Shown: positions 22,984-35,197 of the stretch, one piece after another | Layout of the letters: each line of letters opens with the position of its first letter | How positions within the stretch are numbered: the stretch's first letter is position 1 | NCBI GenBank assembly: GCA_012295275.1 | Contig: CM022679.1 | Coordinates: 7,513,169-7,577,168, forward strand | DNA from: Chrysomallon squamiferum | Taxonomy: Eukaryota > Mollusca > Gastropoda > Neomphalida > Peltospiridae | Reading direction: 5' to 3' | DNA: 64,000 nt | Translations under genes and position numbers: made by a program | The notes under the pieces: generated by a model | Databases searched by the model: none | What the model saw: the letters and a program-made list of their open reading frames with translations, nothing else | Told to the model about the DNA's origin: nothing

Positions 22984-25900
22984 AGAATTATAGAATTATT
23001 TTTTGTAGCAATCAATAGGTCAATTCTCCCCTGCATAGATATATGGAAAATAATAATAATAAAAATATATATCTTTTAAATCAAATAACAGGAATGATAA
23101 GAAAAATAAAAGAGAAGAGGAAAATAGAAACGTTAATTTTAACATTGTTCAAAGTGAAAATTCTCTTTCAGATATTTAATCGAAAGCCGGATACTCGGTT
23201 GTTGTCAAGTACTAGAAGAACCGGGAAGTGGACACTTAGATAAATTACTAATATCATTTTCTAGCTTTAGAATATCAGTCAAGTTATTAACACCTTCGTG
23301 ATTTTCTTGTCAGTGAAGATACAGACTTAGAGAATTCACATCTTTGTACTCAGTACGGTGTACAAAGTTGAAAATATGAAATGAGCTTAATTTTCCATAA
23401 CTTTTTTAATATACGAAAGATCTGTTTTAAAAAGTGTGTGCATGTGTGTCTGTGTGTTTGTGTCTCTCTTTCTCTATGAATGTGTATGTGGATATATCTG
23501 TATGTGTATGTCTTTCTCTGTGTCTGTGTATTTGTTTGTGTTTGAAAACGAAAGAAGTGGGTAAAAATGGAAAGGTCTTCGAGCTCTAAAACTTTGTCTG
23601 AAGCATGACGTAAACTCAGCATTTTATTTAAAAAATAAAAGGATGAGTTATTTTTCTGAACGTGCAGAATTGTACCATGTCTTCAGTCTTATACAGTAAA
23701 ATACCCTGCTGTTACTACTTGTGTTCCTGCTTTGACCTAGTTTCATTTTGAAAGAATAAAACGAACAAACGGGAAATAAAAACTGCAGCGTGTTTACAAG
23801 AAGCTTCGACATGTTCATTAAGACAAAGTTGCTGATTTTCTAGCACTAAATGCTGTCAAAATTGACACACACTCGGCAGAAAAAGCGACGAGTTCTATTA
23901 AGTGATTACTTTGTGCTGGAAAAGTCCACAACATTATGAGTCCTTTCACATTTTTATGTATGTGAGCGATCCTGAATGTAGTGAAAATCTAAGTAATTTA
24001 ATTTATTTGTATTCAATATCGTTGGTGGAACCGCGAGATTGACAATACCTCAGCAAAGTGAAGTCGTGAAACACCATTTAACTATGTGGGATGCATACCA
24101 AACACTGTTTATATGAGAATCAGCGGGATTCTGGGGAACAAATCCAATTCATTTGTTGCTGTTTGAGTGTCGCAGCCATCCACATTTCCTAATAAATGAT
24201 GTTACTTAAATCTGGCTAATTCAGTCACACACTGAAGTAGTAGATACTTCTTTTGTGAGTTCAAGATGTTGACCGTCCTTTAGCGAGACCCACGTGTTTT
24301 GATCAGCGTGTTCTTCAGTGCCCCTTTGTCACACTCTTTTGTGTATGGAGTTAGAATAGTCAGTGAAAAATTCATCTCTTACGTTCATCGGTAATTTTAG
24401 TATTTCTTTATACTTGCTAGTTTGTGTAGCGACAACACTGAAATTAGATGAAAGTCTTTGAAATATCCAGATAAAATAGTGATACAGGATATAACTGAAT
24501 GATCTACATGTATAGGTAATACATAAATGACAGGGACAGGATATAAATTAAACAAGGCAGCAAAGAATTACAGTATTTCCTGTGTTTAGATGATAAAGGA
24601 GTGTGATGTTCGCGTCCTTCTGAATGTGTGCGTCCGTGTGAGTGTGTGAGACAGAGAGCTTTGTACTTTATCCATAATTATGTTTGTCTATAAAACACTA
24701 GTATATGACTTTATTGTATAAAATCATGTCGTAGCAATAAAGCATGGAATTGTTACATGACAAGATCAAAGATATGAAATCAAAATGTGACAGTTTTGAC
24801 GGATCTGTTACATTTTACTTTGTTTGACGTAATTGTCTTGAAAAGCTTTCCAGCTTACTTTTATTGAGTGACCTACGTCAATGAAAAACAAATCCCAAGC
24901 AACTGTGTTTTTTTTTTTTTCTTTTGTCTTTCTTTTAACACATGCTGTGAATTGTTTTTCTTTTTCCTGTCTGTTTATACTGCTTGCGATTCGGTGTTAA
25001 AAGATCTTTCCTTCATAATTTAATTATTTTCCTACTTAAAACAGTAATAGAAAGATTGGATCATATAAAGACATTACGATACAAACGTAAAACCTTCTAT
25101 ACTTATTTATTAACGAACAATTCGACATGAAAGAGGATGGGTGAATGGAGGAATTGGACGCTCTACTGTGCACACAATGCAATTTGTAAAGAGCTTGAAG
25201 ATGATTGATAGTGTCATCTACAAAAGTGGTGATGTAATTTGATAAAACAAGAGCAATGTCGGTTATTTTCCGCAATGATTGACCAAGTGTCTATACCTCG
25301 CGTCCGCAAAAGGTGAAGCAATCATTTATAAGAGAAAAAAAAAAAAGAAAAAAAAAGATCTGTTGGAAAAATAAAACCTTTTATAAATATGAATTTTTCG
25401 ATTAACACATTCAGTGTTATATTTCTTTTATTTTAAATCTAGAATTCTCCTGTGATTTGTCTTATAGAAATAAAACAAAATAAATAAAATTAAATTAAAA
25501 AATAAAATTAAAAGACAGGAAAGAAATAAAGAAGAAACGCATAAAAGAATACACAAAGACAAATATATAAAAAATATGTCAAAACATACACAGAGAATAA
25601 AAGGAAAAATAAAATTCAACAATAAATGATCAAAGATTCATGTATTCCTATAAACCTTAAAAAAAAAAAAATAATAAAATAAAATAACAAATGAAAACAA
25701 CAACAACAAAAAAAAAAGTATTAAAATGGATATAAAAGATAATGCTATGAAACGTATTTTAAAAATAAAACGACGACTGTGTGATGAAAAACTTCTACTG
25801 CTTGACGAAGAGATGACGAGTACGTATTCGATGCCTTCAAGGAACTAAACCGTACCGTGTATGCCTAGAGAAAATTAATTCTGTCATCCAGAATATGTAA

Positions 25901-26910
25901 TTTCGTAAATTGAGATCATTATCATCTATTTTCAGTCAGAATGGTCATCCGAGGAAGCCTAAGAACGTCTGAAGACAAGACAGTTATTTGTCACTCACGT
26001 CCACAGAAGCCTTTTTCATGTTATCAGTATACTTTGAATGGGTCATATTAATTACCGATAACAGCCGGCCGTTACCGACAACAAAGAGAATCACCCTTAC
26101 GTGTACAAGCTGTAGAGTTATACTTAACAAGTCCAACAAATTGATATACAGCTTTCACAAAGTTGTTTGGCAATTACTGAGTATTTGTAAAGACAGAATT
26201 TCGCAGGCTAAAGCAAAGAAAAAGTTACAGAAACCAGTGGACACTTTTCCTGTTATTTATTTATTTATTTACTTAACGCTGGTCATAATGCAATTGTTTG
26301 TTTGTTTTGATATCATCATCCTTTTTTCTTTCTTTCGCGAATTTATTTTTTACCTTTTTTACTTTTATAACTATTATTTTTTGTTATTGTTGTTTTCAAT
26401 ATATTCTAATGTTGACACTTTGTCCTATAAACATTTCTACGTCGTCCGTGTTTGCTGCAATAGTTTTCTCTTCAGTGTTAAACGATTTCGTGTATTCACT
26501 GACATGTGCGCTACCGAATTCAGGAAATAAAATATTCTGCGACCAGTGTTGACGATATTTCGTGATCACAAAGCTGCAGACGGTAATTTTAGTAAATTTG
26601 TAAATTGTATGAAATATGACTTACTGATAACTGACAAATGTGTACTTGAGACATCAAAAAGCGCGAACTGATTGAACGAAGACCTATTTGGTGATGATTA
26701 AGACGGAAGCATCCTAACATTAACGCAAAACTGACCTGAATTGCTGATCTTGTCTCATAAATATTTTTATTTTTCTAGTTTGTTAGTTTCTTGTCTTAAG
26801 CGGCGACATATGACAGTTCAGAGTAAAAGAAACTACAAAGCTAGCAGCTCTGTACTCAATAATCTAACCACAGTAAGAAACTGGACGTGCAGACATTCAT
26901 AAACTACTTT
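22984..26910. other. Long unique AT-rich stretch, no supported gene
   Basis: Nearly 4 kb with little simple repeat (TGTG-rich at 23430-23550, A-rich at 25330-25360 and 25490-25730). A 180-residue plus-strand frame at 25988-26530 is the longest non-repeat frame in the window, but its second half is Phe/Leu/Tyr from T-rich DNA and no domain is visible. Confidence 0.5.
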
Positions 26911-26941
26911 ATATATATATATATGTGTGTGTGTATGCTCA

Positions 26942-26999
<58 letters not shown>

Positions 27000-27010
27000 T
27001 ACACACTCTC
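26910..27010. repeat. (TA)n-(GT)n-(CA)n compound microsatellite
   Basis: TA and TGTG units, then about 26 CA units (26941-26993), then CATA. Confidence 0.96.
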
Positions 27011-27536
27011 ACTTTGTTCTGAACTAAGATTTTACGTCAATAATACTAATAATAATAGCGTGGGAGGTGGCTATGCTTCGTTTCACTTCAGGGGTATTTT
27101 GTGTGTTTTTTCCTATAATTTGTTTTATTTTAAAACACCTTACATCTTTTTTCCTTCATGTCTTCGCCTTCTTCACCCCAAAAGTGTCTCCTATAACGTC
27201 TTCAGATTCTTTTTTCGTCTCGATAATTTTCACTTTTTCCGGCTCTCAATGAGTTCTTTTGCGTTTCACACCGAGACAATCCCCGAAAATAGCCACAAAA
27301 TTATAAATGTATCAATCGTCTATGACTTTAATAATTGATAGCAGTGTCATACAGACTAATATACTGTCAATGCTTATTCAGCTTTTTCGGAAATCGGCGT
27401 AATATTTTCATTAAGAACATAAACCCTTAAGAAAAAAAAATATATATCGAGCAATAATTCTAGCAGCTGATTTTATTTGAGATGATAATCGATAAAAGGT
27501 AATAAGAAAATATCTTGTACAGAATCTTGACCTTAT
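27011..27536. other. Unique sequence, nothing recognised
   Basis: Two overlapping Phe-rich plus frames without domain features. Confidence 0.5.
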
Positions 27537-27580
27537 TTTTTTTTTTTTTTTTTTTTCTTTTCTTTCTTTTTTTTTTTTTC
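27537..27580 (+). repeat. Poly(T) with CTTTC interruptions
   Basis: T homopolymer broken twice. Confidence 0.93.
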
Positions 27581-28238
27581 CTTATTAAACGGAGAGTTAG
27601 ATTCAGTCTCAAATGTATTGTTACTGTTTCTTATACGTGATAAATAATTTTTCCAAAGGATTTCCTGCATGTTGTATGTGCAGAAGCGAAGAGATCTATG
27701 ATGAATGATTCAGTGGGTTTTTTTTGTTTTTTTACGAATATCCTCAAAGACATAAGACTTAAGAAAGATTAATAACAAACAGCAGAGGAAGACAATCAGT
27801 GGTATTCGATCTCGAGATTTCCGGCTCACTCATTAATATCAAAGTCTCTGTCACGTTAGAAATATTTGTAGAAAAACAAAAACAAAACAACCTTCTTTAT
27901 TCTGTAAGACTGCATTGCAATGTTTACAGACCCTGAGAAAGATGAATGTATAATCTAACAAACACAGAGATTTGAATTTACACAACAAAAATGAGACCGA
28001 TGACTCTATAAACTAACACAAATGTATAGAATTGAAGAAAAGATGTACGCGTACCTGTGAGAGCACGTGATATGTCACCAGGCGCTAAAGAAAAATTGTG
28101 TAATAGCGGATGCAAAAAGTAAGAACAAACCTTAAAGAATTATAATCATTTTCACCCGACCCTCAAAATCGGCCCAGAACCATTTATTTATTTATTGTAT
28201 ATACATCTTTTTTTTTTTAAGTAGTTTTTTTATTACTT

Positions 28239-28242
<4 letters not shown>
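27581..28242. other. Unique sequence, nothing recognised
   Basis: No repeat or frame of interest. Confidence 0.5.

Positions 28243-28269
<27 letters not shown>
28243..28269 (-). repeat. Poly(T) (poly(A) on minus)
   Basis: A 27-nt homopolymer. On the minus strand it directly follows an 80-codon frame ending TAA (28272-28514), a layout seen at the end of retrocopies, but the frame matches nothing I recognise and the plus strand is open for 70 codons as well. Confidence 0.93.
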
Positions 28270-28551
28270 CATTACATTTTATCCAAATAAAGCGCATTTC
28301 GTTCACTTATTAACTGACCAAAGACTGGTTTCTCTGCCGTGATAACTGGAAAGAGATACGCATCAACCAAATATTTTATACAGCAGGTGCAGTTAGTAAA
28401 ATGTTTGATAACCTCTGATATAGACGAATGTTTTAAGAAATACAAAGACCAGCAACTCCGTGACCTGCAACTCATTATAATTAACAGTTCAATATCTGCA
28501 GGAGAAAAGTTCAATAATTTTAATGTCTTTACATCTCAGTGCAGTGGTTGA

Positions 28552-31329
28552 ATTCTTCGACTCTGATGCCGTGATGGAAAGTATCGAAAGAACATTCTGT
28601 TTGAAAAGTCTCATTTAACTGAAATCTGTATCCATTTAAATCACCGTGTTAAAGATTCCAATAATCTATATCAGTTTGGAAACGCGTTGGATATAATTTA
28701 CTCTGGGAAGAAATTAGTGAATTTGATGAATCGTCGGAAGTGAATGGTTGTGTGTTTACTTAAACAGCTAAAACAGGATACGGTGTTTTTTTGTAAAGGA
28801 CATTAAAACAAAAAAGTACGTCTTATACACTACACAATCATGAAGTAATTATTCACTGCCTACAGTATGTTCAGTTATTTCTGGTATTTAGAACGTACAG
28901 TTAGAATGAAGTCAAGCTGGAAGAAAATAGAAGTTCTGGCCAAATTTGATATTCTCGGCGATAAATAAAGTATGTGGTTAAAAAAAAAGAACAAAAGGAA
29001 AACGTCAATGAACTCTGGTGGACTTTTAAAGGTTTTGTGTACTTTCACTTTGTTAGATGCAACTAGCGACTTTCAGAGTAAGCGGGAGTCAAAATTGTTT
29101 CTTATAGATTTTCGTTATTTGTGTTGTTGTTTTTTTTTGTTTTTTTTAGTTTTTTTAAGGGTATTCTCCCAAAATTACCCTAGAAATCAATCTGAAAATT
29201 CTTTGGCTTCATTTCAATTTGAGTTAAGTGAAAATTATCCTCGGACAATTCCTCATAGCAGGTGCAATGTAATAAAGATTAGAGGAATAACAGTATATTA
29301 GAGGAATAACATAAATTTATTACTATATATTTCAAAATGACACATACAAGATTAAATAAACTGCCAGTTTAATAATGTTTTTGTCTTACACGTCATGAGT
29401 CAGGCTAATTTTCTTATCTTAATTTCTGTACACGAAGATAAAAAAACAGAATCATTTATCATTCTAGATTTAACTACATTTCAAGCATATTTTACTTAAT
29501 ATGATAAACTCTCTACATAAAATACGAATGGACACAGTTTTGCCAGATGTCAAACTGATTTTTCGTTTATTGTTGTTTGACAACACTGCAAACTTTGACA
29601 TCACCGACACGTTTCTCTAGATTAACGTGGCACTCTTCAACAACGATGAATTTAAAACTCTAAGCTGGCATTTTTCTAGGATAATGACCCTGTATGGGAT
29701 GCTTCCAGAATTAGCTAACGATCGAAGTAACACATTATTGTGAATTTACATCCGAATCAGTTAGGTTGTTCAACACGAGTTAATTTATTGATGTTGGGTT
29801 TTTTTTTGTGTTTTTTTTTTTATTTTTGTGTCAAACTACGATAGAGAATTGCGTGTTCATCGTCTGTATTTTTAAAGTACCAAAAAAAAAAAAAAAAAAA
29901 ACCTAATGATTCTGAACAATCTGCTGTCAACGTAATAAAGTAACAGACGAGTGTTTAGTCATGACACAAATGGTAATAGTACACTGGACTAGTTCAAAAG
30001 TTTTATGTTGCTAGGTAAGTAGGTCACATCCTGTTTCTGGCTTCCACCCAGAGATGTCTTAGCAGACGTATCTTTCCTATACAGACTCTTTCCAAATTAT
30101 CTTCTGCCACGTTAACTAAACACTGTGTTAGACAAGCAAAAACAGACATTCAATAAGTAGTCACTGTATCAAATGAAAAAAAAAAAAATTAACATTAAGA
30201 AAAAAGCTTCTAAAATATTAGCAGATTACTTCTGATTGGTTTTCATAAAACACATATGTAAATAATCTGCCACAGAAAACAGAAATGTCTAGTCCTTCAG
30301 CTTTGTAATGACGTATACTTTTTTTTTAAATGTATTATTTTACTTATATTTTTCAATAGATTTGTTGTTACAATTTGAGATAGAATTACTTTTTTTTTTA
30401 CCAGAATTAACAGTTCAGTTTGCAGTTATTTTATATTTTAGCATTTACAGTTTGTTACAGATTTTGTCTCTTTAATAGTACTAATATATACAAAGTGAGT
30501 GTGTGTTTTTTTTTTTTTGTTGTTGTTGTTGTTGTTTACAAAACAGTTTGCAGAGTGCCCAGGGCTTTAACATTCACATTTTGCAGCAGATTTAGTATTT
30601 ATTAACAGTAACAATCTCAAGTTAATTTAGAGTTTCTAACACGAACTGCTTGCAGTAAATCATTATTGTTTCATTCTTTCAGTTTAAAGAAGAATGCAGA
30701 TTTAAAAAATATTTACTTTTTATTTTTAGCAGAACAACTTTATTATAGAATAACTTTCTTTTACAGTTAAAATTTCCTTCAAAACGCGTTTTTGCAAACA
30801 GCTATACGCCCTGAATTACCCTTTTTCAGATGCGTTTCCGAATTAGGTGCAAGCATCAAAGAATGAAACTGATGACATATATTTAGTTGCGTCTACTCCT
30901 GTCGTCTCCAGATGTAATTAATGGATAATGAACGTACGTTATACTTCCATAAATGACTGGAAATTAACTTTTCCTTTTAGGAATCAACGTCTTCAGTAAT
31001 TGCGTCATCCGTGTTAGAGGTAATTCCAGATAGAATTTACGATATTCATCTTCTGCCGTCTCCAGACTATTACAAAACGTTATTATTCAACATTCCTGTT
31101 AGCGTTAAGGATACATAATGTCAAAATAACCAGTGATATATATATTTTTTAAAACGAATGTTATTATTATTAAAGAAATATACAGTTAATAATAGAGTTA
31201 TGTAAATGTATGTCTTATTACCCAAACGGATTTAGATAAGAAAGTTAAAATAAGATTAAATATTACAACATATGCTACAAATAATTGATATAAAAGTTTA
31301 TTATGTCAGTTATCATTAACTGTAAAGCG
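28552..31329. other. Unique AT-rich stretch, no supported gene
   Basis: Short poly(T)/poly(A) runs at 29800-29822, 29882-29900, 30178-30188 and 30506-30518. A possible splice donor-like TAG/GTAAGT lies at 30013-30021 without an attached frame. Confidence 0.5.
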
Positions 31330-31584
31330 ATTATAACTGGTTTGGTCTTAATTAAAAGGGTGTTGAGATTTAAAGATCATCAGGTATAAAAAAAAATAAA
31401 TAAATAAATAAAATAAAATAATAACAAAAATTCTATTAAGTCTGTTAAAGAAAAAAAAAAGAAAATTAAAAACGTATAATTTGATTTATGCATTTATTTA
31501 TTTATTTAATTATTAATACATTCATGCATTGTCATCATCGTCATCATCATCATCATCACCGTCTTCTTCTTCTTCTTCTTCTTC

Positions 31585-31634
<50 letters not shown>

Positions 31635-32420
31635 GTAGGTGTTTCAAATGAACGTTTAATGTGTTTAGTATAAAAAAGATGAGGTAATTTTGTACATTTG
31701 CATCAACTCGCAGTGATTTTGGAAGATGTAATGAAATTCGTTTAGTTTGGGTAATAGAATTAATATAACTACGGGCTGTAGCAGTAATCGAATCAGCACT
31801 TATATTGGTACTGTAGCAGCAGTAATAGTTGTGGTAGTAGTATCAGCAGCAGTTGTAGTAGTAGTAGTAGTAGTAATAGAAGCTGTTGTTGTAGTGGTGG
31901 TTACTGTGTGGGAGTAGAGGAGGAGGAAAAATAAAAAGTAGAACAAATATTTCATGGCAAATTATCATTTTTCTTAATTTCAGGCATCTGTCTAATGTTG
32001 TTGTTCTTTTTAAAAAAAATTAAATAAAAATAAAATAAAATGAAGCTAATTACTTCTCACTTTCTCACGAGTATTATGAAAAATATCACTCCGTTTTATT
32101 TATTTTATTATTTTTTTTTTTTTTTTTTTTTTATAATAAAAATTAACATAATTAATTTTATTATTATATTGTTTCAGTATTTATTTTTTTTTATTTTTTA
32201 TTTATTCATTTATGTATGCACATTGTGTATAGCGTTCTTATTCAGATACATATCTTATACACACATATACATATATATACATACACACAGATATCAGTTT
32301 TTCTGTCTGTAAACACAGTTATTAGTAAAAAGGTTACTATAGATAAAGTAAAACGGTGTGGAATTTTCTCGATAAGAACGTACAGTTCGCTATAATTCCA
32401 GTTTATTGTCTTACTCTGCG
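31330..32420 (+). repeat. Direct tandem duplication, copy 1 (1091 bp)
   Basis: Begins at ATTATAACTGG and ends at TTACTCTGCG, then the same sequence restarts at 32421. Contains TTC/TTA trinucleotide runs (31561-31632), a TAG/CAG mosaic (31795-31900), a poly(T) and a CATA tract. The 61-residue His/Leu/Ile frame at 31488 is repeat-derived and recurs in copy 2. Confidence 0.97.
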
Positions 32421-32676
32421 ATTATAACTGGTTTGGTCTTAATTAAAAGGGTGTTGAGATTTAAAGATCATCAGGTATAAAAAAATAAATAAATAAATAA
32501 AATAAAATAATAACAAAAATTCTATTAAGTCTGTTAAAGAAAAAAAAAAGAAAATTAAAAACGTATAATTTGATTTATGCATTTATTTATTTATTTAATT
32601 ATTAATACATTCATGCATTGTCATCATCGTCATCATCATCATCATCACCGTCTTCTTCTTCTTCTTCTTCTTCTTC

Positions 32677-32715
<39 letters not shown>

Positions 32716-33488
32716 TTAACGTAGGTGTTTCAAATGAACGTTTAATGTGTTTAGTATAAAAAAGATGAGGTAATTTTGTACATTTGCATCAACTCGCAGT
32801 GATTTTGGAAGATGTAATGAAATTCGTTTAGTTTGGGTAATAGAATTAATATAACTACGGGCTGTAGCAGTAATCGAATCAGCACTTATATTGGTACTGT
32901 AGCAGCAGTAATAGTTGTGGTAGTAGTATCAGCAGCAGTTGTAGTAGTAGTAGTAGTAGTAATAGAAGCTGTTGTTGTAGTGGTGGTTACTGTGTGGGAG
33001 TAGAAGAGGAGGAAAAAGAAAAAATAGAACAAATATTTCGAAGCAAATTATCACTTTTCTTAATTTCAGGCATCTGTCTAATGTTGTTGTTCTTTTTAAA
33101 AAAAATTAAATAAAAATAAAATAAAATGAAGCTAATTACTTCTCACTTTCTCACGAGTATTAGGAAAAATATCACTCCGTTTTATTTATTTAATAATTTT
33201 TTATTTTTTTTTTTTTTTATAATAAAAATTAACATAATTAATTTGATTATTATATTGTTTCAGTATTTAATTTTTTTTTAATTTTATTTATTCATTTATG
33301 TATGCACATTGTGTATAGCGTTCTTATTCAGACACATATCTTATACACACATACACAGATATGAGTTTTTCTGTCTGTAAACACAGTTATTAGTAAAAAG
33401 GTTACTATAGATAAAGTAAAACGGTGTGGAATTTTCTCGATAAGAACGTACAGTTCGCTATAATTCCAGTTTATTGTCTTACTCTGCG
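32421..33488 (+). repeat. Direct tandem duplication, copy 2 (1068 bp)
   Basis: Near-identical to 31330-32420. Differences are mostly microsatellite and homopolymer length changes (shorter CATA tract near 33350, TTA run with a TAG) plus a few substitutions. The sequence GCGAT is present at the left junction, the centre junction and the right junction, so the duplication joined two sites sharing 5 bp. Confidence 0.97.
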
Positions 33489-33645
33489 ATCTGACAGTGG
33501 AAAGCTCGCCGTTTACGTTCTGCCTATTCCGCTTGGCGAGATTCTGACAGAAAGCAACATTAGCGTGGATTTTACAAACATAAAACTGATATTGAACTCA
33601 AAACGTTTGAACGCCATTTCGATTTTGACGAACACAGAGCGTTAA
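33489..33645 (+). other. Unrecognised open frame downstream of the duplication
   Basis: A 73-codon plus frame (from 33424) leaves the duplication and continues through GC-richer unique DNA, including GKLAVYVLPIPLGEIL. No domain, no clear splice site. Before the duplication arose this unique part directly followed the single unit. Confidence 0.12.
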
Positions 33646-33842
33646 GGTTGTCTAAATACATCGATATCAGTGTCTCTGGATTTCATGCCTTAGTACGCAA
33701 TTACTCAAACAAAGAAAGAAAAAATCACGAATCTTGTTTATAATCTTTTGATCTGGATGTAGGACAGAGCGACTTCATTCTCGACATAAGGTTCAAGTAA
33801 ACTATCGTGACCAGGCTGACTGAGACTGAAGGTCAAGGCCAC

Positions 33843-33930
33843 TCTGCGATGGCGTACAGCTTACATTACTTTTTTTCCGAATGGAAGATTTTGAGTTCAA
33901 ATATCGGTGATGGTGTCTACTCTTAAAAGG
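33843..33930 (+). mobile_element. Possible tRNA-derived SINE head
   Basis: An A-box-like TGGCGTACAGC (33850-33860) and a B-box-like GTTCAAATA (33895-33903) are exactly 45 bp apart, as in a tRNA. The interior is degenerate and T-rich and no acceptor stem forms. No SINE body or tail was recognised. Confidence 0.3.
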
Positions 33931-34150
33931 TCGTAGCTTCTGATATTTGAATATCTATTTAACATAAAAATCCCGCTCGAATTAAAAATTGCTGTTCTCT
34001 GCGATATTTAAATGACATTCTTTATGGACACATCAACATTATTTATTACTGTGTTGTTAATATTTTTCTCCTATTGATCTACTTCGACTAGATTATAAAA
34101 AATACTATGCGTAATTAAACTTCGAGGCTAAATAACAAAAAGACAATTAG
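33931..34150. other. Unique sequence, nothing recognised
   Basis: No feature seen. Confidence 0.5.
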
Positions 34151-34174
34151 CCAGGAGTCAGAGACGAAGAGACA

Positions 34175-34410
34175 ATAGAAAGCTGTGAGAAAAAAGAGAA
34201 GGCAGAAGAAAAAGCAGAAAAGAGTTGAGAAAGAGAAAAATGAAAAGAGAAAAGAGTGAAGAAAAAAGAGAAAAGAGAAGGAACAGAAAAGAGAGAAAAA
34301 AGAAGAAAGAGAAGAGAGAGCGAAATAAAGATTAGAAGAGAAAAGAAAAAAGAAGAGAAAGAAAAGATATGAAAAGAGAAAAAAAAGAAGAAAAAGTTGA
34401 ATGAAAGAAG
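34175..34410 (+). repeat. Polypurine (GAAAA/GAGAAA) tract
   Basis: About 235 bp almost entirely A and G on the plus strand with few interruptions. The minus-strand 130-residue Phe/Leu/Ser frame is its shadow. Confidence 0.9.
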
Positions 34411-34915
34411 TCATTTTGACATTATCAATAACAGTATTACCGTAAGTAGAAACAAGAGTAAAGAGTTCAGTACAGATCCCCAGGCATAAAGAATTAGCCA
34501 AGGCCATTATATCAGAGGTTTTCAGTACATTTCTTCTTATGGTAAAAAATTACAGAAATTCAGGGAAGAAAAATGACACAATGATGTCATCGAAATCTTC
34601 TTATCGCCCACGTCCAGGCGTTGGTAAGTATCACCGAGATCCGTGTCATCTCTGATTGTCTGCCTTGCAAAACTATGATTGAAGACGTGTCTAATGAAGA
34701 AGCTACGAGGTAGAAAAGCATTCAGCTATTTAACTTTTTACTTACCATTCGCAGTCAGTGACATCGTTAAAGATGTGAGTTGTTAGAGAAATGGACGCGA
34801 TGCAGACTTGTGTGAAGTAGAAGTCAGACTGACCAAATGAAATTATCATTTGGACTAAATCGAAATATTGTTGAGAAGAAACTCAGGGAAACATAGGAGG
34901 TGTAAAGAGTTTAAA
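34411..34915. other. Unique sequence, nothing recognised
   Basis: No frame or repeat of interest. Confidence 0.5.
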
Positions 34916-34953
34916 TAACAACAACTGCTACTGCTGCTACTACTGATACTACT

Positions 34954-35008
<55 letters not shown>

Positions 35009-35140
35009 CGAAGAAAAATAATGGCGGCAATGGTGATCAAGCATGAAAAAGAAGAAGAAGAAATCATCGACAATAATTATTTGATTAAGTAGATGAAGAT
35101 GACCATGATGATGTTGACGCTGGTTTTGATGATGATGTTA
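34916..35140. repeat. CTA/(TAA)n/GAA/GATGAT trinucleotide mosaic
   Basis: CTACTG triplets, pure TAA units (34957-35005), GAA units and GAT units share one 3-bp register. Confidence 0.9.
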
Positions 35141-35177
35141 AAAAGAAATTTATGTTGAACATATCCCATTATTCAAA

Positions 35178-35197
35178 AATTTTTTTTTTTTTTTTTC
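35178..35197 (+). repeat. Poly(T)
   Basis: About 18 T residues. Confidence 0.9.

Noticed and set aside
25988-26530. 180-codon plus-strand frame, the longest in the window without a simple repeat core
   Set aside because: No domain, signal or family resemblance; the second half is Phe/Leu/Tyr-rich from T-rich DNA, and a second overlapping frame is open too.
28272-28551. 80-codon minus frame next to poly(A) on the minus strand, with a 70-codon plus frame opposite
   Set aside because: Looks like a retrocopy end at first sight, but neither frame is recognisable and there is no polyadenylation signal or target duplication.
30013-30021. Splice-donor-like TAG/GTAAGT
   Set aside because: No open frame or GC-rich block leads into it.
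33424-33645. 73-codon frame crossing the edge of the duplication
   Set aside because: Not called as a gene because it has no domain and its first third is shared with the non-coding duplicated unit.
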